DNA of 64,000 bases from Gallionella sp. (GCA_028689145.1 JAQTWT010000001.1:124001-188000); one strand, 5' to 3'. Shown: positions 26,762 through 36,948, numbered from the stretch's first letter. A program made the numbers and translations. Notes: a model not told the origin generated them from the sequence alone.

Positions 26762-27418
26762 ATGAAAAAAGAATTTTGGCTGGAGCGCTGGGAGCGTGAA
26801 GAGATCGGTTTCCACCAGAGCGAAATCAATCCCTATTTATGCCGCTACTGGCATGAATTAAACGCTGCCAAAAACAGCAAGGTATTCGTGCCGCTGTGCG
26901 GCAAGAGTCGCGACCTGCTTTGGCTGCAACAGCTGGGGCATCAGGTGCTTGGCGTTGAACTGAGCGCCCTCGCGGTACAGGCGTTCTTCAAGGAAAACGG
27001 CTACACCCCGCACCGCACCACCGCCGAAAAGTTCGACTGCTGCGCAGCGGACAACATCCGTATCCTGTGCGGTGATTTTTTCGATTTGAGTAAAGCTGAC
27101 TTGGCGGATGTCGGCGCGGTGTATGACCGTGCATCTCTGATCGCGCTGCCGCTGGAAATGCGCGCACGCTATGCCAAACATCTGGCGAACATCCTGCCGC
27201 CAGAGACAAAAATCCTGCTCATCACCTTCGACTACCCGCAAGCTGAAATGCCGGGACCGCCGTTTGCCGTCTCTGTCGGCGAGGTGGAAGAACTCTACCG
27301 CGGCTATGCCAACGTAAAACTGCTGGCGCAGCTGGACGTATTGCCGCAACAACCGCGCTTCCGGGAACGCGGCTTGAGCAGCCTGCGGGAAAACATTTTC
27401 CTGCTGAACATGCACTAA
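26762..27418 (+). CDS. tpm: Thiopurine S-methyltransferase
   Basis: SAM-dependent methyltransferase of the TPMT family, active on thiols and, in several bacteria, on selenium or tellurium compounds. The 218-residue product has FWLERWEREEIGFHQSEINP, VFVPLCGKSRDLLWL (SAM motif), GVELSALAVQAFF and VGAVYDRASLIALP. Full length. It is followed by a long repeat-rich gap. Confidence 0.95.
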   Translation: MKKEFWLERWEREEIGFHQSEINPYLCRYWHELNAAKNSKVFVPLCGKSRDLLWLQQLGHQVLGVELSALAVQAFFKENGYTPHRTTAEKFDCCAADNIRILCGDFFDLSKADLADVGAVYDRASLIALPLEMRARYAKHLANILPPETKILLITFDYPQAEMPGPPFAVSVGEVEELYRGYANVKLLAQLDVLPQQPRFRERGLSSLRENIFLLNMH

Positions 27419-27444
27419 ACCTATAAAGCGCAGTTAAGGGGTTG

Positions 27445-27502
27445 GTAGGTGCGAATTCATTCGCACGAACGACAGGTTGTGTGCGAATAAATTCGCACCT
27501 AC
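27445..27502. repeat. GTAGGTGCGAAT palindromic repeat
   Basis: Arms GTAGGTGCGAATTCATTCGC and its counterpart ending GAATAAATTCGCACCTAC flank a short centre. Same class as the GTAGGGGC repeats but with a different core. Confidence 0.8.
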
Positions 27503-27575
27503 GAGAGTGGCATAATCCGCTTAAATATCATTATGTTATTCATAAACTATGGTTTTTAGGTTAAATAAGGCAGAC

Positions 27576-27660
27576 AAAAAAGCGGGCATCCGCAAAGATG
27601 CCCGCAACAGGAGGCGAAGCATGAAAGCAATGGGACAGGAGCCCCGGAACGCTTTCGTCA
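27576..27660 (-). ncRNA. Candidate small RNA ending at an intrinsic terminator
   Basis: Read on the minus strand there is a hairpin closed by GAAAGC/GCTTTC (27623-27656), an unpaired linker containing CGCCTCCTG, and a perfect 9-bp terminator stem GCGGGCATC/GATGCCCGC (27582-27605) followed by six Ts (27576-27581). No minus-strand gene ends nearby, so the terminator needs an RNA of its own. The 5' end and promoter are not established. On the other strand a 16-codon frame (27621-27671) with AGGAGG ahead of its ATG is a competing reading. Confidence 0.4.
27582..27605 (-). terminator. Intrinsic terminator stem on the minus strand
   Basis: Perfect 9-bp GC-rich stem with a 6-nt loop and a T6 tract on the minus-strand side (27576-27581). 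It points left, convergent to tpm. Confidence 0.75.
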
Positions 27661-27720
27661 CACTTCAGTAAGCATCATGCCAGCGGATTATTGCAGAATC
27701 ATTAAGCGGGAATTTTGATT

Positions 27721-28020
27721 TGGCGTAGGGCAAAAAAACGTGCGCATAGCGCACACAAAACCGCATTTCATTTGCCCCTGAGCGCCGCCGAGTAGCGGAG
27801 GCCGGTCAGGGGATTTCGGCGAGGACTGTCTGAGCGCGTAGCGCGAGTTCCGCAGCCGCCTGACCGGTCGAGCAACGCAGGGAACCGCGCAGCGGCGGTA
27901 AACTGGGGTCGCCTTTTCTTCGGTTACCTTCTTTTGGCGAAGCAAAAGAAGGTAACTAGCTGCCGGGCTACCCCCGGCGGTTTTATGGGTATCGCTACGC
28001 TCAACCCATCCTACGCATGC
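27721..28020. repeat. Long dispersed repeat block of about 300 bp
   Basis: Holds 'cccctgagcgccgccgagta', 'ggtcaggggatttcggcgag', 'tttcttcggttaccttcttt' (which pairs with the following 'aaaagaaggtaac') and ends in 'gggtatcgctacgctcaacc'. Phrases of this kind recur between genes of many beta- and gammaproteobacteria, and reading frames in them (for example 27688-27945) look like artefacts. It contains a 13-bp inverted repeat GTTACCTTCTTTT/AAAAGAAGGTAAC at about 27923-27957. No gene is supported. Confidence 0.65.
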
Positions 28021-28023
28021 GGC

Positions 28024-28290
28024 TCAACGCTTCACACCATTTTCGAAGACATACCAACACTGTTCTACGCAAGACATCCAATGTGTTTTGTTGTTTACTC
28101 TGCCAGAAGCCTCTTTTGCATAGACGATTACTTCACTTAGCTTTCCAGACAGGTAGGGGTCAATAGTGCCTTTAAGCCCAGAAGCCACGAACTCTAGGTG
28201 TCTTAACGGACGCTGAGCATCTTTTTTTGTTGGGGCATACATAACTTCATCAACAAGTTCTCTTAGCTCGCTTAAAGTCTTGTCGTCCAT
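28024..28290 (-). CDS. Hypothetical small protein, isolated among repeats
   Basis: Encodes 88 residues, not recognised. It is helical and charged at the start (MDDKTLSELRELVDEVMYAP), with a hydrophobic patch GKLSEVIVYAKEASG and two Cys near the end (MSCVEQCWYVFENG). No signal peptide or membrane helix. A weak AGGTAAAG precedes the ATG. Base composition is more A/T-rich than neighbours, and repeats flank it on both sides (27721-28020 and 28319-28450); the last codons run into the repeat. It may be a recent arrival. Function unknown. Confidence 0.55.
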   Translation of the reverse strand: MDDKTLSELRELVDEVMYAPTKKDAQRPLRHLEFVASGLKGTIDPYLSGKLSEVIVYAKEASGRVNNKTHWMSCVEQCWYVFENGVKR

Positions 28291-28318
28291 AACCGCTTTA
28301 CCTGACTATGAGTTAGCA

Positions 28319-28450
28319 CGTAGGCTGGGGTGATGCAAGAACCCCGGCGTTGTGGGTAATTCGAAATGCTGGGGTTCGCAAGCTCACCCACAGCCTACGG
28401 ACTTCCAGCCTGCGTAGGGCGCATTAACCAACGGGCATTGCGCCAACCAT
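28319..28450. repeat. Two palindromic repeats before the hemB end
   Basis: 28319-28399 has arms CGTAGGCTGGGGTGA and TCACCCACAGCCTACG. It is followed by 28411-28445 with GTAGGGCGCATTAACCAACG and GGCATTGCGCC. Both are of the GTAGG class. They fill the space between the orphan gene and hemB. Confidence 0.7.
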
Positions 28451-28452
28451 CC

Positions 28453-29516
<1,064 letters not shown>

Positions 29517-29521
29517 TGCTA

Positions 29522-29629
29522 CAGATGATGCGAGTCATCTCCCGTTTCTCCTCCCTGAGCGGGTAGTCTTAACACTAGTTAAGGCAACCTTTGCCCCTAG
29601 CCTCCCCTTTTGGCTAGGGGCATTTTTTT
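29522..29629 (+). ncRNA. Candidate small RNA with four hairpins and anti-SD loop
   Basis: No protein frame is credible, but the stretch folds into four consecutive hairpins. H1 is GATGA/TCATC (29524-29539). H2 is CCCGTTT/GAGCGGG with a 9-nt loop CTCCTCCCT (29541-29563). H3 is CTTAAC/GTTAAG (29568-29583). H4 is GCCCCTAGCC/GGCTAGGGGC (29593-29621) followed by A and seven Ts. The H2 loop is complementary to Shine-Dalgarno sequences, as in the alphaproteobacterial 'cuckoo'/CcsR small RNAs, so it may bind translation starts. A sigma-E-like promoter lies directly upstream. Confidence 0.65.
29593..29629 (+). terminator. Strong intrinsic terminator
   Basis: Perfect 10-bp stem GCCCCTAGCC/GGCTAGGGGC with loop TCCCCTTTT and a T7 tract on the plus strand. 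No plus-strand protein gene precedes it (hemB and engB both run minus), which is the main reason to propose an RNA gene here. Confidence 0.88.
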
Positions 29630-29631
29630 AT

Positions 29632-29755
29632 CCAAAATCCAAAATGCCGTCGCCATACTGCGTTGCACTCAAAAAATCTTGCTTGCATACTCATGTATGC
29701 GGCGCGGCGATTTTTTTACGTGCGCCTTGTCTGGCTTAGGCATTTTGAATTTTGG
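29632..29755. mobile_element. 124-bp inverted-repeat element (MITE-like)
   Basis: Bounded by CCAAAATCCAAAATGCC (29632-29648) and GGCATTTTGAATTTTGG (29739-29755), which are inverted copies matching at 16 of 17 positions. The inside has a GCATACTCATGTATGC palindrome and no coding capacity. It fits exactly between the small-RNA terminator and the engB stop. Called MITE-like by structure only; no target duplication was proven. Confidence 0.55.
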
Positions 29756-29757
29756 TA

Positions 29758-30348
29758 TTACTCAAGCCACCCGGCGATCACCGCTTCTGCTTCTTCCGTG
29801 CCGATCTTTTTCAGGCTGGAAAACAACTGTACAGTGCAATGCGGAAAATGTTCGGCCAAATGCGATTTTACGCGATTCAGGGTCAGCGTGGCTTGCTGGC
29901 GGCTCAGCTTGTCCGACTTGGTCAGCAGGATATGCACTGGCTTGCCGGTCGGCGCGAACCAGTCCAGCATATTCTCGTCCAGCTCGGTCAGCGGATGACG
30001 GGAATCCATGATTACCACCAGACCGCTCAACTCTTCGCGCTTCTGCAAGTACTCACTCAGCAGACCTTCCCAGTGGCGCTTGCTCTCCGGCGGTACTTTC
30101 GCATAACCGTAACCGGGCAAATCCACCAGGAAATTGTTGTTACCCAGCGAAAAGTAATTAAGGTGCTGGGTGCGTCCGGGTGTCTTGCTGGTATAGGCCA
30201 GACGCACATGGTTAGCCAGCGTATTGATCGCGCTGGATTTACCCGCGTTGGAACGCCCGACAAACGCCACCTCTTTGCCGCCGTGCAACGGCAGGTCTTT
30301 GATGTGGTTGACGGTGGTGAAGAACGCCGCCTGCGAGAACAGTCCCAT
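29758..30348 (-). CDS. engB: Ribosome-biogenesis GTPase EngB (YsxC/YihA)
   Basis: Essential small GTPase for 50S subunit assembly. The 196-residue product has G1 GRSNAGKSS, the G2/G3 region [13 protein letters not shown] and [10 protein letters not shown], and the G4 TKSDK ([11 protein letters not shown]). Full length. Its ATG overlaps the hemL stop by one base (TAATG), so it is coupled to hemL. Confidence 0.97.
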   Translation of the reverse strand: MGLFSQAAFFTTVNHIKDLPLHGGKEVAFVGRSNAGKSSAINTLANHVRLAYTSKTPGRTQHLNYFSLGNNNFLVDLPGYGYAKVPPESKRHWEGLLSEYLQKREELSGLVVIMDSRHPLTELDENMLDWFAPTGKPVHILLTKSDKLSRQQATLTLNRVKSHLAEHFPHCTVQLFSSLKKIGTEEAEAVIAGWLE

Positions 30349-31628
30349 TACCAGCTAGCAAAAATCTTGTCGGCAGCGGCAACCGTCGCGGCAATGTCGG
30401 CATCGGTGTGTGCGGCGGAGACGAAACCCGCCTCGAACGCCGACGGCGCGAGATACACGCCCTCCTCCAGCATCGCGTGGAAGAAACGGTTGAACGCTTC
30501 CTTGTCGCAACTCATCACTTCGGCGTAACTGGTCGGCACTTCCTTGCTGAAATACAGGCCGAACATGCTGCCGATGGATTGCGCGCTGAACGGGATGCCG
30601 TGCTTGCGCGCCGCTGCGGTCAAACCCTCGGTCATTTGCCGGGCGACTTGCGTCAGACGCTGGTAGAAACCCGGCTCCTGCACCAGTTTTAGCGTGGCGA
30701 GACCCGCGGCAACGGCCACCGGATTGCCGGACAGTGTGCCAGCCTGATACACCGCGCCGAGCGGAGCCAAACATTGCATGATGTCGCGCCGTCCGCCGAA
30801 TGCGGCAGCGGGGAGACCGCCGCCCATCACCTTGCCCAGCGTAATCAGATCGGGCTTGATGCCGTAGTGTCCGTGCGCGCCTTGCAGGCCGACACGGAAG
30901 CCGGACATCACTTCGTCGAGAATCAGCACCGCGCCGTGTTTGGTGCACAGGTTGCGCATCGCATCGAGAAACTCGCGCTTGGGCAGGATCAGATTCATGT
31001 TGCCCGCCACCGGTTCGACGATCACGGCGGCGATTTCATTGCCGAATTCGGCGAAGGCTTTTTCCAGTCCGGCTGCGTCGTTGTAGTCCAGCACTGTGGT
31101 CAGCGCCGCGATCTCGGCGGGAACGCCGGAGGAGCTCGGTTGGCCGAACGTCAGCGCGCCGGAACCGGCCTTGACCAGCAAGCCGTCGGAATGGCCGTGG
31201 TAGCAACCCTCGAATTTGATGATGCGCGAGCGCCCGGTGAAGCCGCGCGCCAGACGGATCGCGGTCATCGTCGCCTCGGTACCGGAACTGACCAGACGCA
31301 CCATTTCCAGACTGGGCAAAATCTTGCACAACAGCCCGGCAATTTCCAGCTCGGCGGCGGTCGGCGCGCCGAAGCCCAACCCTTCGGCAGCAGCATCCTG
31401 CACGGCTTTCACCACCTCGGGATGGCAATGCCCGACGATCATCGGCCCCCATGAATTGACGTAATCAATGTAGCGCTTGTCGTCCGCATCCCACACATAC
31501 GCGCCCTTGCCGCGCTTGAAAAACAGCGGGGTGCCGCCGACCGAGCGAAACGCGCGCACCGGCGAATTCACGCCGCCGGGAATAATTTTCTGGGATTCGT
31601 CGAAGAGCTGCTGGTTATGCGAAGTCAT
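30348..31628 (-). CDS. hemL: Glutamate-1-semialdehyde 2,1-aminomutase
   Basis: PLP enzyme making 5-aminolevulinate in the C5 haem pathway. The 426-residue product has [44 protein letters not shown] and the PLP-lysine region [20 protein letters not shown]. Full length. It overlaps thiE by 4 nt upstream and engB by 1 nt downstream, a compact thiE-hemL-engB run. Confidence 0.98.
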   Translation of the reverse strand: MTSHNQQLFDESQKIIPGGVNSPVRAFRSVGGTPLFFKRGKGAYVWDADDKRYIDYVNSWGPMIVGHCHPEVVKAVQDAAAEGLGFGAPTAAELEIAGLLCKILPSLEMVRLVSSGTEATMTAIRLARGFTGRSRIIKFEGCYHGHSDGLLVKAGSGALTFGQPSSSGVPAEIAALTTVLDYNDAAGLEKAFAEFGNEIAAVIVEPVAGNMNLILPKREFLDAMRNLCTKHGAVLILDEVMSGFRVGLQGAHGHYGIKPDLITLGKVMGGGLPAAAFGGRRDIMQCLAPLGAVYQAGTLSGNPVAVAAGLATLKLVQEPGFYQRLTQVARQMTEGLTAAARKHGIPFSAQSIGSMFGLYFSKEVPTSYAEVMSCDKEAFNRFFHAMLEEGVYLAPSAFEAGFVSAAHTDADIAATVAAADKIFASW

Positions 31629-32269
31629 GCCGGTTTACCTTGTTCAATTAAATTGGGTTCAAATAAATTGGAAAATTCTCTTGCCGCACCTTCAATATCC
31701 GGCGCGGCGAATACCGCCGAAATCACCGCCAGCGCACTCGCGCCCGCCTCTAGCAACTGCGCGCCGTTCTGCACGGTGATGCCGCCGATTGCCACCAGCG
31801 GCAACGCCAACTCGCGGCGCGCCTGGCGCAACAAATCCGGCATGGCGACTACCGCATCGGGCTTCACCGTAGAACAGAAAAAGCTGCCGCATGCCGCGTA
31901 ATCCGCGCCCTGGCGTGCCGCTTCATGCGCCAGCGCCAAGCGATTATAGCAAGACACGCCGATGATTTTAGTGCTGCCCAGCAGCGCGCGCGCCGCCGCC
32001 ACACTGCCGTCTTCGCCGCCGAGATGCACCCCGTCTGCCTCCACCCGTTGCGCTAACGCCGCATCGTCGTTGACGATCAACGGCACGGAAAATTCTCGGG
32101 TCAGTCCGCGCAACGTTTGCGCCTGCTTCAGGCGCAATGTTTCAGCGGCGGTCTTGTTGCGGTACTGCACCACCCGCGCCCCGCCAGACAATGCCAGACG
32201 CACCTTGCGCAGCAATTCCGCCGTATCGGCTTCGTCCGGCGTAATTACATATAAACCGCTGACTACCAT
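31625..32269 (-). CDS. thiE: Thiamine-phosphate synthase
   Basis: Joins HMP-diphosphate and thiazole phosphate to give thiamine phosphate. The 214-residue product is a TIM barrel with [34 protein letters not shown] and [13 protein letters not shown] 32269 is preferred over GTG 32278 because of the usual short ThiE N-terminus. The stop overlaps the hemL ATG (ATGA). thiD lies upstream across a repeat. Confidence 0.95.
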   Translation of the reverse strand: MVVSGLYVITPDEADTAELLRKVRLALSGGARVVQYRNKTAAETLRLKQAQTLRGLTREFSVPLIVNDDAALAQRVEADGVHLGGEDGSVAAARALLGSTKIIGVSCYNRLALAHEAARQGADYAACGSFFCSTVKPDAVVAMPDLLRQARRELALPLVAIGGITVQNGAQLLEAGASALAVISAVFAAPDIEGAAREFSNLFEPNLIEQGKPA

Positions 32270-32289
32270 GCTGCTCACTTAAAAAAGTC

Positions 32290-32359
32290 CCGTTCGCCCT
32301 GAGCCTGTCGAAGGGTTCAGAGTGAGGAACTGGTGGTTCGACAAGCTCACCACGAACGG
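32290..32359. repeat. CCGTTCG...CGAACGG intergenic repeat
   Basis: Second near-identical copy of the element at 23289-23358, starting CCGTTCGCCCTGAGCCTGTC and ending CACCACGAACGG. It separates thiD from thiE. Confidence 0.85.
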
Positions 32360-32376
32360 ATTAGTGAATAACCATG

Positions 32377-33219
32377 TCAATTCGGGCGTTCGGGTTGCTC
32401 TTCATCCTCTTCGCCGCGCGCCCAGAATAAACGATCCGGAATATGCTGTCCCATGCCGGGACGGAATCCTGAGTTCAACGTTTGCCAAGTGTATTCCTGC
32501 GCTTCCTTGACCGCATCCGGCACATCCACGCCCTGCGCCAGCAACGCGGCAATCGCGGATGCCAGCGTGCAACCGGAACCGTGATAGATCCCCGGCAGGC
32601 GCGCCCAGCTGTCGCTGCGCAAGATTACCCCGTGCTCACCGTACAGTGTGTTAACCACCTTGGGTGTCTGTTCGTGCGTGCCGGTAATCAGCACATACTC
32701 GCACCCTAGGCTCAGGATGCGTTTGGCGCATTCCTCCAGCGTCGGGTCGTCTTCCTCGTTATCTTCGTCCAGCGCGAGGCGGCGCGCCTCCATACTGTTC
32801 GGTGTGATGATGGTGGTCTGCGGAATCAGCAACTCGCGCATCGCATCCAGCATGTCGTCGTTCGCCAATTCGTCGCCACGCCCCGATGCCAGCACCGGAT
32901 CGAGCACCAGTGGAATATCCGGGTAATCCGCCAGCACTTCGGCAATCGCGACAATATTCTCCACACTGCCGAGCAGGCCGATCTTGAACGCCGCCACCGG
33001 CACATCCTCCAGCATCGCGCGCGCCTGATCCACCACCCATTCCGGGTCAATCGGCAGCACGTCGTCCACCCCGCTGGTGTCCTGCACGGTAATCGCCGTG
33101 ACAACCGACAACGGATGGCAACCCATGCTGGCAATAGTCAACAGGTCGGCCTGCAAACCGGCACCGCTGCTGGGGTCGGTTGCGGCAAAAGTCATTACTA
33201 GCGGAAAAGATTCGGACAT
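32377..33219 (-). CDS. thiD: Hydroxymethylpyrimidine/phosphomethylpyrimidine kinase
   Basis: Phosphorylates HMP twice for thiamine synthesis. The 280-residue product has the ribokinase-fold signature DPSSGAGLQADLLTIASMG, SVVTAITVQDTSGV, and the C-terminal GSGCTLASAIAALLAQG anion hole. The acidic C-terminal tail (EEDEEQPERPN) is an extension not needed for the fold. No TPP riboswitch was recognised upstream. Confidence 0.95.
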   Translation of the reverse strand: MSESFPLVMTFAATDPSSGAGLQADLLTIASMGCHPLSVVTAITVQDTSGVDDVLPIDPEWVVDQARAMLEDVPVAAFKIGLLGSVENIVAIAEVLADYPDIPLVLDPVLASGRGDELANDDMLDAMRELLIPQTTIITPNSMEARRLALDEDNEEDDPTLEECAKRILSLGCEYVLITGTHEQTPKVVNTLYGEHGVILRSDSWARLPGIYHGSGCTLASAIAALLAQGVDVPDAVKEAQEYTWQTLNSGFRPGMGQHIPDRLFWARGEEDEEQPERPN

Positions 33220-33318
33220 GATGTGGGCAATGGTGATAGGCGCGTTCGGTCGCGCATTTTACCCTATATACCTGAGACTACCGAATGCAAAGTAGCCGCA
33301 GGTTGAGTGCAACTCGGG

Positions 33319-34650
33319 TTATGCCGCCGGTGTTACCCCAGTAATTGCACGCTTGCCGGGAAATACCAGCATGAAGGTGCTGCCCTTGCCTTCTTCGCTC
33401 GATATTTCAAGCTTGGCCTGATGACGGATCGCGATGTGTTTGACAATGGCGAGTCCCAAACCGGTCCCCCCCGTCTCGCGTGAGCGGCTGCGATCGACCC
33501 GGTAGAATCGCTCGGTCAGACGCGGAATATGCTGCGGTAAGATGCCGATACCGCTGTCCTGCACCGCAAACACCGGCTGTGCATCCCGCGCTACCCAGCG
33601 CAACAGAATCGTGCCGCCTTGCGGCGTATAACGAATCGCATTGCTGAGCAAATTACCGAACGCGCTGCGCAACTCTTCACGGTTACCGAGCAATTTTGCC
33701 TTGCTCTGCAATTCCAGTTGCAACACATGCGCTCCGCCGCTCAATGATTGCCCATCCTGATATATCTCGTTGAGCAACAGTTCCATATCCACGATTTCTT
33801 CATGCAACGGACTGCGGTCACTCTCCAGTCGCGACAGGGTCAGCAGATCCGCGACCAGATTTTTCATGCGCTGGGTCTGCCCGGCCATCAGTTGCAATGC
33901 GTGTCTTGCGCTTTCTTGTCTGAGATCAGGCATATCCTGCAAATTTTCGACGTAGCCGTTCACCACCGTCAGCGGGGTGCGCAGTTCGTGCGAAACATTT
34001 GCGACGAAATCGCGGCGCATCGCCTCGATGCGCTCCAGCTGCGTGATGTCGCGGCTGATCATCAGGCGTTTGTTTTCGCCGTAGGAAATCAGTTTGATCG
34101 ACAGTACCATATCGTCATGGCGCGCCGGGCGCATCGCCAGTGGTTCGCTGAAATTGGTTCCCCGCAGGTATTCGACAAATTCCGGCTGGCGCACCAGATA
34201 TGTGATGTCCTGCATGAAGTCGCGCTCAGGATCAAGATCGAAATGCTGCTGCGCCAGCGGGTTGCACCATTCGATGCGGTTTGAGTCATTCAGGATCGCG
34301 ACCCCCTCCGGCAACGCGGCAGCAGCCTGTTCGAGATGTTGCAGTTCTGCGGCCAGCTCCAGCTTGGTCTGCTTATGGCGCTTGACCATTTTGTATAGCC
34401 GTGAAAACACCTCATCCCAGATGCCGCCCGCTTCGGGGATAGTTTCGATGCGGGCATCCTGCAGCCAGCGCAGCAGCTTGAAAAGATGCCATGCATGGCG
34501 CGCCATCACGGTCAGCAACGCCAACAGCATGAACAACAGCGCAATCGTGACCGAAAACATACCCCACAGCAGCAACGCAAACAGCGTGCCGAACACGAGG
34601 GGTATGCTCAATCTAAACCAGAAATCCTGCAAGAAGCCTCCCAGCGGCAA
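33319..34650 (-). CDS. phoR: Phosphate regulon sensor kinase PhoR
   Basis: Membrane histidine kinase that phosphorylates PhoB under phosphate limitation. The 443-residue product has two N-terminal membrane segments (about residues 15-48), a PAS domain (about 105-205), the dimerisation/H-box FVANVSHELRTPL with His221, and an HATPase domain with GSGIGILP-like DSGIGIL and GGTGLGLAIVKHIA. No ATG is available: TTG 34650, or TTG 34629 with GGGAGG just upstream, are the choices. It follows phoB by 50 nt. Confidence 0.95.
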   Translation of the reverse strand: MPLGGFLQDFWFRLSIPLVFGTLFALLLWGMFSVTIALLFMLLALLTVMARHAWHLFKLLRWLQDARIETIPEAGGIWDEVFSRLYKMVKRHKQTKLELAAELQHLEQAAAALPEGVAILNDSNRIEWCNPLAQQHFDLDPERDFMQDITYLVRQPEFVEYLRGTNFSEPLAMRPARHDDMVLSIKLISYGENKRLMISRDITQLERIEAMRRDFVANVSHELRTPLTVVNGYVENLQDMPDLRQESARHALQLMAGQTQRMKNLVADLLTLSRLESDRSPLHEEIVDMELLLNEIYQDGQSLSGGAHVLQLELQSKAKLLGNREELRSAFGNLLSNAIRYTPQGGTILLRWVARDAQPVFAVQDSGIGILPQHIPRLTERFYRVDRSRSRETGGTGLGLAIVKHIAIRHQAKLEISSEEGKGSTFMLVFPGKRAITGVTPAA

Positions 34651-34700
34651 AATGTTGACAGCATACCCGAATCAACTGTTGCCGTTTTTTCAGCACGCTG

Positions 34701-35390
34701 TCAATTGAGAGAAAAACGATAGCCGCTGCCGCGCACCGTCTGGACAAGATTGTCCATTTTGGAGGCTTCCAGCGCGGCGCGCAGGCGGCGAATATGCACA
34801 TCCACCGTGCGTTCCTCGACAAATACCTGCGTACCCCACACCTGATCGAGCAATTGCATGCGGCTATACACCCGCTCGGTATGCGTCATGAAAAAATGCA
34901 GCAGACGGAACTCCGTCGGCCCCAATTCTACGGTAATGCCTTTTGCCGTAACACGATGCGTCGAGGGCGACAGCTCCAGCGCACCGACAGTCACCGTTTC
35001 ATCCGGCATCTGCGGGGCATGGCGGCGCAAAATGGCACGGATGCGCGCCATCAATTCGCGCGGGGAAAACGGCTTGGTAACGTAATCGTCCGCACCCGAT
35101 TCCAGCCCCTGCACCTTGTCGCGCTCTTCGCCGCGCGCGGTCAGCATGATGATCGGTATGTCTTTGGTATGCGCATCGGCGCGCAATTGTTTCGCCAGCA
35201 TCACGCCGCTGATGCCCGGCAGCATCCAGTCCAGCAGAATCAAATCGGGAAGATTGTCGCGGATCTGTTGCCAGGCTTTATCCCCGTCTTCCGCGCAAAA
35301 CGCCAGAAATCCGGCCTGCGTGACATTAAACGCCAGCAATTCCTGAATCGCCGGTTCATCTTCCACGATCAAAATTTTCGCCTTCATCAT
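34701..35390 (-). CDS. phoB: Phosphate regulon response regulator PhoB
   Basis: OmpR-type transcription factor. The 229-residue product has a receiver domain with phospho-Asp54 ([11 protein letters not shown]) and K-containing [13 protein letters not shown], and a winged-helix output domain ending [15 protein letters not shown] perfect Pho box lies 45 nt upstream, so autoregulation is expected. It is the first gene of phoB-phoR. Confidence 0.97.
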   Translation of the reverse strand: MMKAKILIVEDEPAIQELLAFNVTQAGFLAFCAEDGDKAWQQIRDNLPDLILLDWMLPGISGVMLAKQLRADAHTKDIPIIMLTARGEERDKVQGLESGADDYVTKPFSPRELMARIRAILRRHAPQMPDETVTVGALELSPSTHRVTAKGITVELGPTEFRLLHFFMTHTERVYSRMQLLDQVWGTQVFVEERTVDVHIRRLRAALEASKMDNLVQTVRGSGYRFSLN

Positions 35391-35434
35391 TTTCCTTAAA
35401 CTTTCATCCGAGGTTGCAAGGGTATGAAGAATTT

Positions 35435-35452
35435 ATGACAGGAAGATGACAG
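35435..35452 (-). promoter_or_regulatory. Pho box (PhoB operator) of phoB-phoR
   Basis: On the minus strand the sequence is CTGTCAT-CTTC-CTGTCAT, two perfect 7-bp repeats with 11-nt periodicity, the known Pho-box form. It lies 45 nt before the phoB start. A plausible -10 (TACCCT) follows about 10 nt after it. Confidence 0.9.
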
Positions 35453-35496
35453 TCCGGGCGTGACCGATGTCCGCCTATAACATTCCAAGGCAAAGG

Positions 35497-36948
35497 TTAA
35501 GGTGATGGCAGCCTCGAATGCGATGCATGACGGCGGCTCATCATGTTTGGCAACATCGAACCGGCCAGCATCCCGGCAATGCTCATCAGCAACCCCACCA
35601 GTTGCGGCGGCCAGATTTCGCCGTCATAAAGATTTTCCATCAGTAGCCATGAGGACAGCCCCATCACAATGGAAAGCAGCGCACCCTGAGTATCGGCGCG
35701 TTTCCAGTACAAGCCGAACGCCAGCGGCACGAATGCACCGACCAGCGTGATCTTGTAGGCATTCTCCACCATTTTAAAAATACTCAATTCGGAATGCATC
35801 GCAAACCACAGCACGAACCCGCCGAAAGTCAGCACGATGATGCGCATCGTGAGCAACATTTGCCGGTCGCTCATGTGCTTGAGCGCAATATGTTTGAGGA
35901 TATTTTCGGTGAACATCACCGAGGGTGCCAGCAGGGTGGCGGAAGCGGTACTCATGATCGCCGACAGCAGTGCGCCAAAAAACAGCACCTGCGCGAACAG
36001 CGGCGTGTAATGCAAAATCAGGTTCGGCAACACCATCTGCGAATCGGTTTTGATCAGCTCTTCGAACACCTTGGGGTCGATCAGCGTGGCGGCATAAGCC
36101 AGAAACATCGGCACAAAAGCAAAAGCGAAGTACAACACGCCGCCCAACACCGAGCCGCGCACCGCCGTTTTTTCGTCCTTCGCCGAGGTCATGCGCTGAA
36201 ATACATCCTGCTGCGGTATCGAGCCCAGCATCATGGTCAATGCCGCGCCGATAAAGGGTAGCCACACTTCGTAGCCGCCGCTCGGAAACAGTTGCAACTT
36301 GCCGGAAGCCTGCGCATGGCTGATCACGTTGCCCACTCCGCCGGCATCGCCGCCGACCAGCACCGCAATCGACAGCATGGCCACCATGATGACGGTCATT
36401 TGCACGAAATCCAGCAACGCCACCGACCACATTCCGCCGAACATGGTGTAGCCCAGCACGATGGACAAGCCGATGATCATGCCGGTTTGCTGGGCAATGG
36501 CACCGTCGCTGATTACGTTGAACACCAGACCCAATGCCGTTACCTGCGCCGCCACCCAGCCGAGATAGGAAATCATGATGCACACGGCCATGATCAATTC
36601 CACCAACGGGCTATAACGCACCCGATAATAATCGCCGATGGTAAGCAGGTTCATGCGGTACAGTAACGGCGCAAAAAACAGCCCGGCGATAATCAGGCAC
36701 ATGCTGGCACCAAACGGATCGGCCACCACCCCGCCCAAACCTTCCTGCACAAAGGTGGCGGAAATCCCCAGCACCGTCTCGGCACCGAACCAGGTCGCGA
36801 ATACCGTAGCGGTAACGATAGGCAGCGGCAGATTGCGTCCGGCCACCACGAAATCCCTGGAATTATGCACGCGCGTCGAAGCATAGATGCCGAGACCCAC
36901 GGAAAGCAGCAAATACAGGACTACGAACCAGACCAGCATGACAGGCAC
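35497..36948 (-). CDS. Sodium:solute symporter (SSS family)
   Basis: Inner-membrane transporter of 483 residues with about 13 hydrophobic helices. Family features visible are VVAGRNLPLPIVTATVFATWFGAETVLG near the start, GGMWSVALLDFVQMTVIM in the middle and ALLSAIMSTASATLLAPSVMFTENI, the conserved Na-site region. The substrate cannot be told from sequence; proline, pantothenate and acetate carriers are in the same family. It stands upstream of phoB in the same direction but the Pho box gives phoB its own promoter. Confidence 0.9.
   Translation of the reverse strand: MPVMLVWFVVLYLLLSVGLGIYASTRVHNSRDFVVAGRNLPLPIVTATVFATWFGAETVLGISATFVQEGLGGVVADPFGASMCLIIAGLFFAPLLYRMNLLTIGDYYRVRYSPLVELIMAVCIMISYLGWVAAQVTALGLVFNVISDGAIAQQTGMIIGLSIVLGYTMFGGMWSVALLDFVQMTVIMVAMLSIAVLVGGDAGGVGNVISHAQASGKLQLFPSGGYEVWLPFIGAALTMMLGSIPQQDVFQRMTSAKDEKTAVRGSVLGGVLYFAFAFVPMFLAYAATLIDPKVFEELIKTDSQMVLPNLILHYTPLFAQVLFFGALLSAIMSTASATLLAPSVMFTENILKHIALKHMSDRQMLLTMRIIVLTFGGFVLWFAMHSELSIFKMVENAYKITLVGAFVPLAFGLYWKRADTQGALLSIVMGLSSWLLMENLYDGEIWPPQLVGLLMSIAGMLAGSMLPNMMSRRHASHSRLPSP

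Noticed and set aside
27688-27945. 85-codon frame in the repeat block after tpm
   Set aside because: Lies within a dispersed repeat whose frames are typically artefacts; no ribosome site and no conserved protein features.
31625-33318. TPP riboswitch upstream of thiE or thiD
   Set aside because: No THI-box core (CTGAGA...ACCTGATC) was found in the leaders of either gene.
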